64,000 nucleotides of DNA from Anaerolineales bacterium UBA6055 (GCA_002428985.1 DIYL01000034.1:168534-232533), one strand, 5' to 3'. Shown: positions 9,359-18,930, counted from the stretch's first letter. Numbers and translations: made by a program. Notes: a model not told the origin generated them from the sequence alone.

Positions 9359-9694
9359 ATGCCTGAAAAATATTATGCAACAGATCAACATGGTAATCGA
9401 GTTGGTGAAATTGCTACAGATGATGCTAGCAACTCTCTCGGATGTCTGCTGATACTATCCGTTATTTTCCCACTTGCAGTATTATATTGTGCTTACAAGA
9501 TAGCCAAAACCAAAGGACAAACCCATTGGGTTTATTTCATTCCTGCATGCATAGGTGTAATAGTTTTTATCGGTGCATTAATTTCCAATTTCGATAATCA
9601 TGGTGGACAAACTGCTGGAACCGTACTTCTTGGCGGATTTATCTTTTTGATATTGCCTGCAATAATCGGATACAGTCAGGCGAACAGGACTTAA
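9359..9694 (+). CDS. Small membrane protein, paralogue of the N-terminus of the next gene
   Basis: 111 residues: a hydrophilic start with the pattern MPEKYxxxDxHGNxVGE, then three hydrophobic segments (about residues 28-47, 60-78 and 86-104). The same pattern, with THWVY, GALISN-like and LPAI(M)xG stations, recurs in the first 115 residues of the next protein, so the two are tandem paralogues. It sits between binding protein and permease of an ABC importer. Function is unknown; a membrane accessory of the transporter is a guess. The upstream ribosome site is weak. Confidence 0.65.
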   Translation: MPEKYYATDQHGNRVGEIATDDASNSLGCLLILSVIFPLAVLYCAYKIAKTKGQTHWVYFIPACIGVIVFIGALISNFDNHGGQTAGTVLLGGFIFLILPAIIGYSQANRT

Positions 9695-9727
9695 GAGCGT
9701 CAAGATACTCTGAAAGGAAATCCTACT

Positions 9728-12169
9728 ATGCCTGAAAAATATGATGTAGTTGATAAACATGGTAATAAAGTAGGGGAACTAGTCTCCAATAAACCAGATG
9801 GGCCACTTGGTCTTCTAATACTTATTATACTAAGCATACTCATCCCAATAGGGGTTGCTTATAGTTCATTTAAAATTGCCAAAAATGAGGGAAGAACACA
9901 TTGGGTTTACTATCTTCCATTCGTTATAGGACTTTTTGTTCTGATTGGAGCCTTTTTTTCCAACATTACAAATCACAATGGAAACAACTTAGGATCAATC
10001 TTTGTTGGAGCATTACTTTTCTTTGTTCTCCCTGCAATGCTAGGAGCAGTAGCGAATGCTCAAGCCACTGAAATACCTGCAGATACAAAAATGAAAGGGA
10101 GACCTGTCAATAATCGGATCGCCTATCTGAACTTCGGGTTTGCATTATTAGGTATTTCCATCGCCCTACTTGTGTTTCTCGGTTGGATGCCTCTAGGCGA
10201 ACGTGCTAACATCCTCCGTAGTAATCTTAATTTATACGAATTTGTGGTAATTGTTGGCGCTGCGATTTATGCAGTTGGTTGTTTCCGCACAGGCATGGGT
10301 GTTATTCAAAATGAACGTGCCGGACAACGCTGGGCACAATGGATGTTATTCTTCACCATTATGATTGGTAGTGTCATCTTACTCAGTGTGATTATCCCTG
10401 TTGGTCTTAAGTTCTCATTGCTATTGGGACAAGACATTGATATGCGAGCATTCATTGATAATGACATTGGTGGCTTGCCGTCGATGGCAATGGCTATCGG
10501 TGAAGGTCTGGTGCTCGTCAGTGTGTTTATCATTTCGATCATTGCACTCGCGTCATTATTTACATTTTTGGTTCCACCTCTAGAACCACTCAAAAAGGTC
10601 CCCGGTATCAACTTGATTGTGTCGCCACCACGTCGTCTTATCTATGCTTTGATGGCGGTATTTGGTGTCGGTATATTCTTCGGGCTGATTGCGGCTGGAT
10701 TTGCTGTTCCAGAATTCCCAGGTGTAACAAAAATCCGTGATGCAGAAAATCATCGCTTGATAGCCGGATTCTTATTTTTCATCCCGGGTTTATTAGGTTA
10801 CTTACAAGTCCGACAAGTTGAAGAAAAATCCGACGAGCTACGACGTGCAGTGGCCCTTACCCCCGGTAAGTATATTCGTTCCGAGCTAGCCAAATCGCCC
10901 AGTGCGGGTGCAATCATCGGTTTTATTGCTATCTTTATTGGCTTCACAATGGCAACCGATCTATTCCTTGAGCCGAGTTCGATTGCATCGTTCCTCAGTA
11001 ATGTTGCAACAAAAGGTGTGATAGCCATCGGCGTAACATATCTGATGATTTCTGGGGAGTTCGATCTGTCCGTCGGATCGATTCTTGGCGTTGTTGCATT
11101 ATCCTTCATGTTGTTCATGACAGAGGGTGCACCGTTCTTAGGTGTCCTTGATCCATTCCCAGCGGCAATAGCAGCATTGTTTGTTGCCTTTTTACTGGGC
11201 TCAATCAATGGTATTTTGCTCATCACAACACGAATACCGTCGTTTATTGTCACCTTAGGGACATTACTCGCCTTCAGAGCAATTACGTTGGTTGCAATTG
11301 CTGGTGGTCGTATTCTCCGTTACCGTGATTATTATTCCGATTTCCCTGTTATAGAAATTAGCAATATGGTATTTGTGGTTCTTGCAGTCATCGGCTTGTT
11401 GTTGATGGCGTATACCGCCTTCCGCACATTACCAACTTTGCTCAATAGCGCAAGACATGCATGGTCGATTCGCGCCGACAATGGTGACTTTGGTACAACG
11501 GGTGCAATTATCCATTCACTCTACCTTGCCATTGTGACACTTGTCATTGTCGGAGTTGTCGTGTGGTTATTCGCAGTTGTTTCTTACCATATCAGCGCAA
11601 GCGGTGGTGAAGTTATTCAGGTTGGCTTCTTCGATCTCATCAATGGACGTGTTGAATCATTTGGTTTGGACAATCTCATACCCATTCCACAAAGTGCAAA
11701 TGTTCGTCTAGCGATTTTATGGTGGTTTATCTTCGTTGTGATCTTCCATGTCATTCTTGACAATACTTCATTTGGTAACAGCATCTTCGCGACAGGTGGT
11801 AATGCTGGTGCAGCACGCGCTCAGGGTATTAACGTTGACCGCGTCAAAGTCCAAAACTTTGTGATTGTCGCATTGTTAACGGGTGTTGCAGCGATCTATG
11901 AAACTGCCCGTAATCCCGGTGTTGATCCTTTGAAAGGGCAACTTTGGGAGCTGGATGTAATCGCAATGACAGTGATTGGTGGTGCATTACTCACAGGTGG
12001 TTATGGTAGTGTCATCGGGTCTTTGTTAGGTGCATTGATTTTTGGTATGTTACAAACAGGTCTCGTCCTTGTCGGTGTTGAATCCCGTCTATTTGCTGGG
12101 ACAGTTGGTGTCATCATCATCGTGGCGGTTATTCTCAATACATTTGTCCGTGGCGCACAGCGAAATTAG
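9728..12169 (+). CDS. Ribose-type ABC transporter permease with unusual N-terminal fusion
   Basis: 813 residues, far longer than the roughly 320-350 usual for RbsC/AraH permeases. Residues 1-115 duplicate the small upstream membrane protein. Residues about 120-370 hold several more membrane segments of no recognised family. The BPD_transp_2 permease domain begins near residue 380 (GAIIGFIAIFIGF, then IAIGVTYLMISGEFDLSVGSILG, a hallmark of this family) and runs to the end (GGALLTGGYGSVIGSLLGALIFG). An ATG at 10091, in frame, could be the ancestral start. The ribosome site is AAAGGA. It works with the binding protein at 8215 and ATPase at 12182. Confidence 0.85.
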   Translation: MPEKYDVVDKHGNKVGELVSNKPDGPLGLLILIILSILIPIGVAYSSFKIAKNEGRTHWVYYLPFVIGLFVLIGAFFSNITNHNGNNLGSIFVGALLFFVLPAMLGAVANAQATEIPADTKMKGRPVNNRIAYLNFGFALLGISIALLVFLGWMPLGERANILRSNLNLYEFVVIVGAAIYAVGCFRTGMGVIQNERAGQRWAQWMLFFTIMIGSVILLSVIIPVGLKFSLLLGQDIDMRAFIDNDIGGLPSMAMAIGEGLVLVSVFIISIIALASLFTFLVPPLEPLKKVPGINLIVSPPRRLIYALMAVFGVGIFFGLIAAGFAVPEFPGVTKIRDAENHRLIAGFLFFIPGLLGYLQVRQVEEKSDELRRAVALTPGKYIRSELAKSPSAGAIIGFIAIFIGFTMATDLFLEPSSIASFLSNVATKGVIAIGVTYLMISGEFDLSVGSILGVVALSFMLFMTEGAPFLGVLDPFPAAIAALFVAFLLGSINGILLITTRIPSFIVTLGTLLAFRAITLVAIAGGRILRYRDYYSDFPVIEISNMVFVVLAVIGLLLMAYTAFRTLPTLLNSARHAWSIRADNGDFGTTGAIIHSLYLAIVTLVIVGVVVWLFAVVSYHISASGGEVIQVGFFDLINGRVESFGLDNLIPIPQSANVRLAILWWFIFVVIFHVILDNTSFGNSIFATGGNAGAARAQGINVDRVKVQNFVIVALLTGVAAIYETARNPGVDPLKGQLWELDVIAMTVIGGALLTGGYGSVIGSLLGALIFGMLQTGLVLVGVESRLFAGTVGVIIIVAVILNTFVRGAQRN

Positions 12170-12181
12170 GATACACGAATT

Positions 12182-12985
12182 ATGGAATATAAACAAAAAA
12201 GAGAAGATGCACTTGTCGATATGGTGGACATCCACAAATATTTCGGCAGTGTACAAGTATTACGCGGGATCGACTTCCATGTTGACCGCCAAGAAATTGT
12301 AGGACTACTCGGTGATAATGGTGCGGGTAAATCAACACTCATCAAAGTTTTGACAGGTTATCATAACCCGACAAAAGGGCAAATCTTCTTTGATGGTAAC
12401 CCTGTCAATATTGATTCGCCGCATGCTGCACGTGAGCTGGGTATCGAAACGGTATATCAAGACCTTGCGCTAGTACCACTAATGAGTATTGCGCGTAACT
12501 TCTGGCTTGGGCAAGAACCAACCTATAATGTTGGTCCATTCAAATTCATGGATAAGAAGAAAATGGGTGAAGCATCTATCGAAGCCCTTCGTGATGTTGG
12601 AATTCATATCCGCGACCCAGAGGAAACGGTTGGTACGATGTCCGGTGGTGAGCGCCAATCCATTGCGATTGGGCGTGCAGTTTACTTCGGAAAGAAGTTG
12701 CTGATTCTTGACGAACCGACGTCGGCATTATCTGTTGGCGAGACACAAAAGGTACTTGATTACACCATCGCAGCAAAAGAAAAAGGTATGAGTGTAATTT
12801 TCATCTCGCATAATATCCGTCACGTATTCGAAGTTGCCGACCGCTTCACCATTATTGAACGTGGACGCAAATTAGGAGACTTCCGTAAAGAAGAAGTCGA
12901 AGAACATGAAGTTGCTAATATGATCGTCGCGGGCGAAATTCCTGAACGCCTGCGTTTGATACCGCAAGAAGAAGGTGGGGATTAA
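12182..12985 (+). CDS. Sugar ABC transporter ATP-binding protein (single ABC domain)
   Basis: 267 residues with Walker A GDNGAGKST (about 45-53), Q-loop region (VYQDLALVPLMS), signature SGGERQ (about 154), Walker B LLILDEPTSAL and H-switch (FISHN). It has one nucleotide-binding domain, unlike the two-domain RbsA/XylG/MglA proteins, so it should act as a homodimer, as FrcA-like subunits do. It starts 12 nt after the permease stop and belongs to the same operon. Confidence 0.92.
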   Translation: MEYKQKREDALVDMVDIHKYFGSVQVLRGIDFHVDRQEIVGLLGDNGAGKSTLIKVLTGYHNPTKGQIFFDGNPVNIDSPHAARELGIETVYQDLALVPLMSIARNFWLGQEPTYNVGPFKFMDKKKMGEASIEALRDVGIHIRDPEETVGTMSGGERQSIAIGRAVYFGKKLLILDEPTSALSVGETQKVLDYTIAAKEKGMSVIFISHNIRHVFEVADRFTIIERGRKLGDFRKEEVEEHEVANMIVAGEIPERLRLIPQEEGGD

Positions 12986-12987
12986 TC

Positions 12988-13635
12988 ATGACATTCTTTA
13001 AAACACAGCGTATCCGAGTATGGGTCGTCGCGCTGATTGTGATGTTGGTTGCATCTGCCTGTGCACCAGATAATCTAGATATTACACCATCGGCTACACC
13101 GACAATTGCACCAACAGAAACACCAACCCCTACACCCTTACCCGAGGGGTTTGAAGCAGAAGTCAGTGCAAATGAGGCTGTGATCGAAGCGCTGATGGAA
13201 TTACTCCCGAATACCATCCCAGCAGGTGCCGCCCAATGGCAACGTGATTACTCACGTGGTGAAGATGGCATTGCATCATTACGTGGACTTACCAACGGGG
13301 TAGGACAGCGGATGTATTTTTCGGAGCAAACAGGTGGACAGATGAACATCAGTTTTGCTGTATTTGATACAGCGGAAGATGCAATTGCCAATTACGAGCG
13401 TATTCGCGGGATTCGTCCAGTACTACAAACTGGCACAAGCGATGATGCCTTCCCAGAACCAAATCTCTTTGGCGCAAGCAATCAAGGGTCGTATGGTATC
13501 TTCCAAATTGATAACTACTTTATCGAAGTATTTATCGAACTGTTTTCAAGTACGGGTAGCAATCCGCTCAAACCTGTATCACGGTCAGCTGTGAACTTCT
13601 TTGAATCAAATCGAGAAGCCTTCGAAGCCAACTAA
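12988..13635 (+). CDS. Lipoprotein of unknown function in the importer operon
   Basis: 215 residues. A hydrophobic leader ends in the lipobox VASAC with lipidation Cys at residue 25, followed by a Thr/Pro-rich linker (about 32-50) and a globular domain of about 150 residues of no known family. It begins 2 nt after the ATPase stop with a GGTGGGG ribosome site, so it is co-transcribed with the transporter. A surface accessory role is inferred from position only. Confidence 0.75.
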   Translation: MTFFKTQRIRVWVVALIVMLVASACAPDNLDITPSATPTIAPTETPTPTPLPEGFEAEVSANEAVIEALMELLPNTIPAGAAQWQRDYSRGEDGIASLRGLTNGVGQRMYFSEQTGGQMNISFAVFDTAEDAIANYERIRGIRPVLQTGTSDDAFPEPNLFGASNQGSYGIFQIDNYFIEVFIELFSSTGSNPLKPVSRSAVNFFESNREAFEAN

Positions 13636-13674
13636 TACGATTAATCTAACGACAAGCACATAGTGATTTTGATG

Positions 13675-13703
13675 ATGACTCTACTTTGGTAGGGTCATTT
13701 ATC
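13675..13703 (+). terminator. Candidate terminator of the ABC importer operon
   Basis: ATGACTCTAC (13675-13684) pairs with GTAGGGTCAT (13689-13698) around a TTTG loop with one G-T wobble. The following T-rich stretch is short (TTTAT). It lies 39 nt after the last operon gene. Confidence 0.5.
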
Positions 13704-13821
13704 ATATAGGGTAAGTGACTATTTTGCACGCCTATAGAAGCTCTAAGCCCAATCTTAGCGACAATATGATACACTGAATACCATTAGAATATATTTTAAG
13801 AGTTAAAAGAAAGACAAGCAC

Positions 13822-14259
13822 GTGAACAACAGTCGATATACAATAGCCCTCCATATCCTAACGTACCTCGCAATGGAATTTGAAGGTCAAAATACATCCG
13901 AATATATGGCGAAGAGCATCAACACGAATCCCGTTGTCGTCCGTCGTATCCTCAGTACCTTACGTAAGGCAGGGTATGTCACATCGCAACCGGGGGTCGG
14001 TGGTGGTATTACACTAACAATCTCACCAGAAGCTGTCACAATGCACGATGTATATCAACTGTTCGAAACGAATGATTTATTCCCGATGCACACCAATGAG
14101 CCGATGCAACAATGCCCGAGTGGTGGCACTATTCAACATGTCCTCACACCAGTTTATGATGAGGCACGTCAGGCCATGTGTAATGTGCTCAAAAGTAAAA
14201 CCATTGCTCAACTTGCCACAGAATCATGGGATTACTATCACGAAAAAATTGAGGCATAG
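13822..14259 (+). CDS. Rrf2 family transcriptional regulator
   Basis: 145 residues starting at GTG. The winged helix-turn-helix occupies the N-terminal 65 residues (NTNPVVVRRILSTLRKAGYVTSQPGVGGG). Later there is a single Cys98 in QQCPSGG and another Cys near 120, fewer than the three-Cys cluster of IscR/NsrR, so an iron-sulfur cluster is doubtful and a redox thiol is possible. It is related to the second Rrf2 gene at 28773. The target may be the DinB gene directly downstream. Confidence 0.85.
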   Translation: MNNSRYTIALHILTYLAMEFEGQNTSEYMAKSINTNPVVVRRILSTLRKAGYVTSQPGVGGGITLTISPEAVTMHDVYQLFETNDLFPMHTNEPMQQCPSGGTIQHVLTPVYDEARQAMCNVLKSKTIAQLATESWDYYHEKIEA

Positions 14260-14319
14260 TTACAGATAACAACTTGCATGTTAAAATCTCCAAAACTGTA
14301 ACCAAAGGAGATACTAATC

Positions 14320-14805
14320 ATGCAAGCTCTCAGAATTTATCGCGCTTGGCAATTTGATTCAATGGAAAAAAGTCTCGACATTGCTGAACGGCTGTTAACC
14401 ACTATTAGCGATGACACAATCTATAGCAAACGCGACGGGGGAGACGGCTGGACTATCTCGGAAGTGCTGGGACATCTGATAGAAACCGAAGCCCTCTTTC
14501 TTGAACGTGCGAAACTCACAATGACCGAAGATAATCCAGATCTACCATTTGGCGATCCAGATCAAACAGTTAAAGATGGTGATTATGCCAGTAAAAGTGC
14601 AGTGGATGTGTTGGCACAATGGCGCACAGTACGTGCCGAATTCCTCACCTATCTCAAAGCCATTCCAGCCGATGAAGAAAATACATGGGAACGCCCCGCT
14701 CAGCATCCTAACCGAGGTGCTTTTTCGCTGAACGATCAAGTGATGTTAGCCGGTTGGCACGATACCAATCACCTTGAACAAGTCGTCAAGATCATCAACC
14801 AGTAG
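14320..14805 (+). CDS. DinB family protein
   Basis: 161-residue four-helix bundle of the DinB/YfiT superfamily. The likely metal His residues are in VLGHLIE (about 51) and HDTNHLEQ (about 148 and 152). The family includes thiol-dependent hydrolases and transferases; no specific activity can be read. It has the ribosome site AAAGGAGAT and follows the Rrf2 gene by 60 nt. Its 3' end overlaps the converging DUF2268 gene by 11 nt. Confidence 0.8.
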   Translation: MQALRIYRAWQFDSMEKSLDIAERLLTTISDDTIYSKRDGGDGWTISEVLGHLIETEALFLERAKLTMTEDNPDLPFGDPDQTVKDGDYASKSAVDVLAQWRTVRAEFLTYLKAIPADEENTWERPAQHPNRGAFSLNDQVMLAGWHDTNHLEQVVKIINQ

Positions 14806-15700
14806 CTGTATCAAAATATTCCGATATACGAATAATTTCGTCTGCTGGAACGAATGTCGCCTCACATACCGTCTGACCTGTCTTTTCTAAGTACGCTTGT
14901 ACAAGATAATACCCGATTGCGTAACCAGCAAAGGCAGGCAACCCGACTTTTTCAAAGCCAAACGCATCAGCCAGTGCATCTCCATAAATATAACTACGCA
15001 CTTGTTGAAAACCCTTTATGCCAAGATTTTCACCAATGATGTGTTTTGTAGTATCTAACTCCGAATCGTCGAAATCATCCACATAGTAACCAAGCATGTT
15101 GTCACCATAGATTGCCGTCGCAAACGATTCCGCCATACCCTCATATATCATCCACTGGGCCAATGTAATTTCCATATAATGCCACGGGAACAATGACAAA
15201 TGCACATTATGATGAAACTCATGCGCAAGTAATCCTTCAAATTTGCCTAAATTATAATCATTCGGATCGGAATACACCGCGAAGATCACACTCGGTATAC
15301 CACCCATTCCCGTATATCCACGATCCAGAGGATTAGCATGATTGGGTCGTCCTAAGAATAGGCCGTAGGTGATTGTGTCGATTGCAATCTTGCTCTCATA
15401 TGGTGCAAATTGCTGAGCACAATGTGCTAAAATCTGACGCGATTTATCCCATGCGCCAAATTCAATTAGTTTCGACAGTGCATGTGGTATATCATCTAAA
15501 TCATCTGGTAATAGAAATCCCCAATTTGAAACAGTATCGACAACATTTAAATCCTCAACAGCAGTATTCATCAATGTTGCAATTGCTGGTTTAAAGGGAG
15601 CAATTAATTCATCCTCAAATAGATGTTGTTTATCGGCACTCGTAGCTGCATCGACAATAGCCTGATAGTATTTTGAGGTATCATGTACAGTAATTTTCAC
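14795..15700 (-). CDS. DUF2268-type zinc metalloprotease
   Basis: 301 residues with the gluzincin motif H160-E-F-H-H164 and a downstream YEGMAESFA segment that would supply the third Glu ligand, as in DUF2268 predicted Zn-dependent proteases. There is no signal peptide. It starts at GTG overlapping the stop of the MerR gene (GTGA), so both form one operon and the protease is probably induced by the ligand sensed by the TipAS domain. The substrate is unknown. Confidence 0.8.
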   Translation of the reverse strand: MKITVHDTSKYYQAIVDAATSADKQHLFEDELIAPFKPAIATLMNTAVEDLNVVDTVSNWGFLLPDDLDDIPHALSKLIEFGAWDKSRQILAHCAQQFAPYESKIAIDTITYGLFLGRPNHANPLDRGYTGMGGIPSVIFAVYSDPNDYNLGKFEGLLAHEFHHNVHLSLFPWHYMEITLAQWMIYEGMAESFATAIYGDNMLGYYVDDFDDSELDTTKHIIGENLGIKGFQQVRSYIYGDALADAFGFEKVGLPAFAGYAIGYYLVQAYLEKTGQTVCEATFVPADEIIRISEYFDTATG

Positions 15701-16464
15701 GGGTTACCCTTCTTGTTTTGATAATATACATTCATGATTTGGCGATAAAGTAGCATGAGGTCATCATCAAACAAACGGTAAGCAGGGGGGATGTCGTCCG
15801 GATTGTCATACATGTTTTGTAACGCAGACTCAACCTGCGGATTGCCCTTGGTGAACTGTTGGATGAGTTGATCGGCTTCTTGTGCGATCTGTTGCAAAGT
15901 AGGATCGTCAGGAGGCAGATGTTGATTTGTACGCACACGATCAGCAATCTGTTGCCATTGTTCCTGCGCACGAGTTATATCTTCTATCGGCATATCGCGG
16001 GACTGTTCTGTGAGTGTCTTTAATAAATCATCACTAAAATGTTGTCGCACCCACTTCAAGTAATGTTTATCCGTCATTCCTTGAATAATCAGTTGTACTA
16101 TATCCCAATCCCAATTTTCCGTGGTATCCAACACATCCATAGCATGTTCCATCGCCGACGATACAGCTTGTAATTGTTCGATTTGAGCATCAATGGACTT
16201 TTTTTGTGCTTCTAATGCAGCCCGTAAATCCAGATTCGGTTGATTAAGCATGGATTTGATTTCTTTGAGCGTAAACCCCAATTGCTTAAGCGTCAGAATT
16301 TGTTGAAGTTTGAGCAAGTCTCTGCGCTTATATAACCGATGATTGGACTCCGTTTTGTTGGATGGTTGCATCAATCCGATACGGTCATAGTATTGTAGCG
16401 TGCGCACAGTCACCCCAGCCATATCTGCAAATTCTTTAACATGATAATGTTGCGCGGTTGTCAT
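15697..16464 (-). CDS. MerR family regulator with TipAS drug-binding domain
   Basis: 255 residues: MerR winged helix (residues 5-70, VKEFADMAGVTVRTLQYYDRIGLM), dimerising coiled coil (about 80-115) and a C-terminal TipAS-like domain. The start at 16464 is chosen over 16485 because GAGGTGAT lies just upstream, and the promoter -10 box covers the longer start. TipAS-type members (TipAL, Mta, SkgA) bind hydrophobic peptides or antibiotics and activate transcription. A 19-bp-spaced promoter lies directly upstream, so autoregulation with the protease gene is likely. Confidence 0.9.
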   Translation of the reverse strand: MTTAQHYHVKEFADMAGVTVRTLQYYDRIGLMQPSNKTESNHRLYKRRDLLKLQQILTLKQLGFTLKEIKSMLNQPNLDLRAALEAQKKSIDAQIEQLQAVSSAMEHAMDVLDTTENWDWDIVQLIIQGMTDKHYLKWVRQHFSDDLLKTLTEQSRDMPIEDITRAQEQWQQIADRVRTNQHLPPDDPTLQQIAQEADQLIQQFTKGNPQVESALQNMYDNPDDIPPAYRLFDDDLMLLYRQIMNVYYQNKKGNP

Positions 16465-16483
16465 GATTATCACCTCGTTCGTC

Positions 16484-16514
16484 ACTATACGTTATGACGT
16501 AACGTCATATGCAA
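16484..16514 (-). promoter_or_regulatory. MerR-type promoter and operator (19-bp spacer with palindrome)
   Basis: On the minus strand TTGCAT (16509-16514) and TATAGT (16484-16489) are separated by 19 nt, the stretched spacing typical of MerR-activated promoters. The spacer is nearly filled by a perfect palindrome at 16493-16509 with arms TATGACGT and ACGTCATA around one base. It is very probably the autoregulatory site of the TipAS-MerR gene. Confidence 0.75.
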
Positions 16515-16577
16515 GGGTTCGTGTTTTGATGTTAAAATAGAACTTTAGAGCTAAACATATCAAAAGGCGATACCTAG

Positions 16578-17810
16578 ATGGCGCAAAATAAGCAACCACT
16601 TCCCGAACGCATTCGTCCAAAGTCACTAGAGGGATTTATTGGTCAAAAGCACCTCGTTGGGGAAGGGAAACCACTGTATCGCGCACTCCAACAAAAGACA
16701 ATACCTAGCATTATCTTATGGGGTCCACCTGGGGTTGGCAAAACAACACTTGCCCGCATGATCGCCGACACAACCGATAAGCCGTTTCATATGCTCTCAG
16801 CAGTATCAGCAGGAAAAGCTGAGTTACGCAAAATAGTTGAGTCTGTCACATCAGATACCAAAACAAAAAACACTCAACTCGATATGTTTGCAATACAAGA
16901 AGCAGACGATACACCGGATGGCGTTGTGCTCTTCCTCGACGAAATTCATCGCTTCAATAAAGCACAACAAGATTTTCTGTTGCCGTATGTCGAAGATGGC
17001 ACAATTACACTCATCGGCGCAACAACTGAGAATCCAAGCTTTGAAGTCATCTCCGCCTTATTATCACGGATGCAAGTATTCACATTGAATTCGCTATCTG
17101 CTGATGAACTCACAGAAATTGTGAAACGAGGAGCGCAAGACCTCGACTTAAGCATTACTGATGATGCGATTACATTTTTGTCAAATTATGCCAATGGCGA
17201 TGCGCGAGCTGCATTGAATTTACTTGATAATTCAGCCAGACTCTACAGCCAAAACGGTGATGCAATTACCGTCGAGAATCTACGAGAGACACTCCAGAGC
17301 AAGCATCTACGCTACGACAAAACAGGTGAAGAACACTACAATACAATCAGTGCATTCATAAAAAGTATGCGAGCCAGTGATGTGAATGCGGCATTATACT
17401 ATCTCGCGCGCATGGTTGATTCAGGCGAAGATCCCAAGTTCATCGCACGACGGATGGTCATTTTTGCAAGTGAAGATATTGGAATAGCCGATTCGAATGC
17501 GCTCGTAATTGCAAATAATGTCTTCCGTGCGGTCGAAACAATTGGATTACCAGAATGTCAATACAATCTTGCTCATGGGGTTACTTATTTAGCCAAAGCG
17601 CCTAAAGACCGTTCTGCCGGAAGTGCATATTTCAGTGCATTAGACGATGTCAAACAACACGGTAATTTGCCAATTCCTATGAAAATCCGTAATGCACCAA
17701 CCAGTATGATGAAGAATATGGGGTATGGAGCTGGTTATGAATTCTATTCTGATGAAAGCTACCTACCCGGGGAATTGCGTAACAAGCAATATTATCGAGC
17801 CGATGATTAG
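16578..17810 (+). CDS. rarA: Replication-associated recombination protein A (AAA+ ATPase)
   Basis: 410 residues, close to the usual RarA/MgsA length. Walker A GPPGVGKT (49-56), Walker B and DEIH box (FLDEIHRF, 118-125), sensor ATTENPSFEV, and the C-terminal clamp-loader-like and MgsA regions (SAGSAYFSALDDV, then a NAPTSMMKNMGYG end). It acts at stalled replication forks. A short insertion (about residues 93-112) precedes Walker B. It is divergent from the TipAS-MerR gene and monocistronic. Confidence 0.93.
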   Translation: MAQNKQPLPERIRPKSLEGFIGQKHLVGEGKPLYRALQQKTIPSIILWGPPGVGKTTLARMIADTTDKPFHMLSAVSAGKAELRKIVESVTSDTKTKNTQLDMFAIQEADDTPDGVVLFLDEIHRFNKAQQDFLLPYVEDGTITLIGATTENPSFEVISALLSRMQVFTLNSLSADELTEIVKRGAQDLDLSITDDAITFLSNYANGDARAALNLLDNSARLYSQNGDAITVENLRETLQSKHLRYDKTGEEHYNTISAFIKSMRASDVNAALYYLARMVDSGEDPKFIARRMVIFASEDIGIADSNALVIANNVFRAVETIGLPECQYNLAHGVTYLAKAPKDRSAGSAYFSALDDVKQHGNLPIPMKIRNAPTSMMKNMGYGAGYEFYSDESYLPGELRNKQYYRADD

Positions 17811-17940
17811 GATATAATTTCTATCCAATTGCACCGTCTATAAAACATCGACAGCACAGAAACAATCTGCTTGAGTATTGCCATAAAACAGGTTAAATAG
17901 TATTTTTTGAAAACAAGTGATTTTTTAGGAGATTCATATA

Positions 17941-18900
17941 ATGCAAGACTTGTCTACAATTAAAGAACATTTTGATGAGCATGGTTATGCAGTGGTTGAA
18001 GGTGTCCTCGATGATGCGATTATTGCTGACCTCGAAGCTGATTATCTGGATTTGATCAACCGACATGCACCACAGTGGTTAGCAGAAGGGCGTATACCCG
18101 AGTTATTTGAAGACCTCCCATTATATGAACGGTTTGGCACAATTGTCAGTTACCTAGACGAGCTAGAATATCGCTGGTTTGATATTGCATTCCCACAGGC
18201 AAAAACGCCAACAAATAAACTCCCTAACTTCAGCAGACCTGTTTTTGACCTGCTGACACATCCGAACGTCCTAAACTATATTGAAGCATTGATTGGTGGG
18301 GAAATCCTAGCAAACCCAATTCATCACATCCGCATCAAACCACAAGAAACGATCTTAAAAGCAGAAAAACCGAATGGACTAACGAAGGCAACCGGTTGGC
18401 ATCAAGACCAAGGAGTTGCGCGTGAAGTTGCTGATGATACCGATATGATCACAGCGTGGATTGCTATTTCTGATGCGACTGTTGAAAACGGCTGTCTCTC
18501 AGTTGTGCCAGGTAGCCATAAAACGGGGTTGACCACACATTGTATGACCAATGGTGTTACCATCCCCGACGCGCTTATTGACGAGGCAAATGTATTACCC
18601 ATCCCAATCAAACGTGGTGGAATTTTGTTTATGCACCGTAGAACACAGCATTCTTCTACACCCAACAAAAGCAACAGTATCCGTTGGAGTTTTGATCTAC
18701 GTTATCAACCCACAGGGCAACCAACGGGGCGTGATGAGTTCCCGTCATTCGTCGTGCGAAGTCGTTCAAACCCTGATAATATAACGGTTGATTATGAACA
18801 ATGGGTAGATTTATGGAAGCAGACTGAAAGCTGGATGCTGGCACAAGAACAATTTGAAAAATCGCATCGGTGGGATGGTGATGCAGAAGTCTGTGCATAA
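17941..18900 (+). CDS. Phytanoyl-CoA dioxygenase (PhyH) family Fe(II)/2-oxoglutarate oxygenase
   Basis: 319 residues. The Fe triad is visible as H154-Q-D156 (GWHQD) and distal H237 (RTQHSS), with R248 for 2-oxoglutarate. The region VENGCLSVVPGSHKTG is characteristic of the family. Ribosome site TAGGAGAT. It is a stand-alone gene. The substrate could be a lipid, amino acid or natural product; nothing local decides this. It has an intact HxD motif, unlike the PhyH protein at 36336. Confidence 0.85.
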   Translation: MQDLSTIKEHFDEHGYAVVEGVLDDAIIADLEADYLDLINRHAPQWLAEGRIPELFEDLPLYERFGTIVSYLDELEYRWFDIAFPQAKTPTNKLPNFSRPVFDLLTHPNVLNYIEALIGGEILANPIHHIRIKPQETILKAEKPNGLTKATGWHQDQGVAREVADDTDMITAWIAISDATVENGCLSVVPGSHKTGLTTHCMTNGVTIPDALIDEANVLPIPIKRGGILFMHRRTQHSSTPNKSNSIRWSFDLRYQPTGQPTGRDEFPSFVVRSRSNPDNITVDYEQWVDLWKQTESWMLAQEQFEKSHRWDGDAEVCA

Positions 18901-18930
18901 TTTTTTGTGCAAGCGATGTATCATCGTGAT

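Noticed and set aside
10798..11253. 151-codon minus-strand frame within the permease gene
   Set aside because: Antisense shadow of conserved permease sequence.
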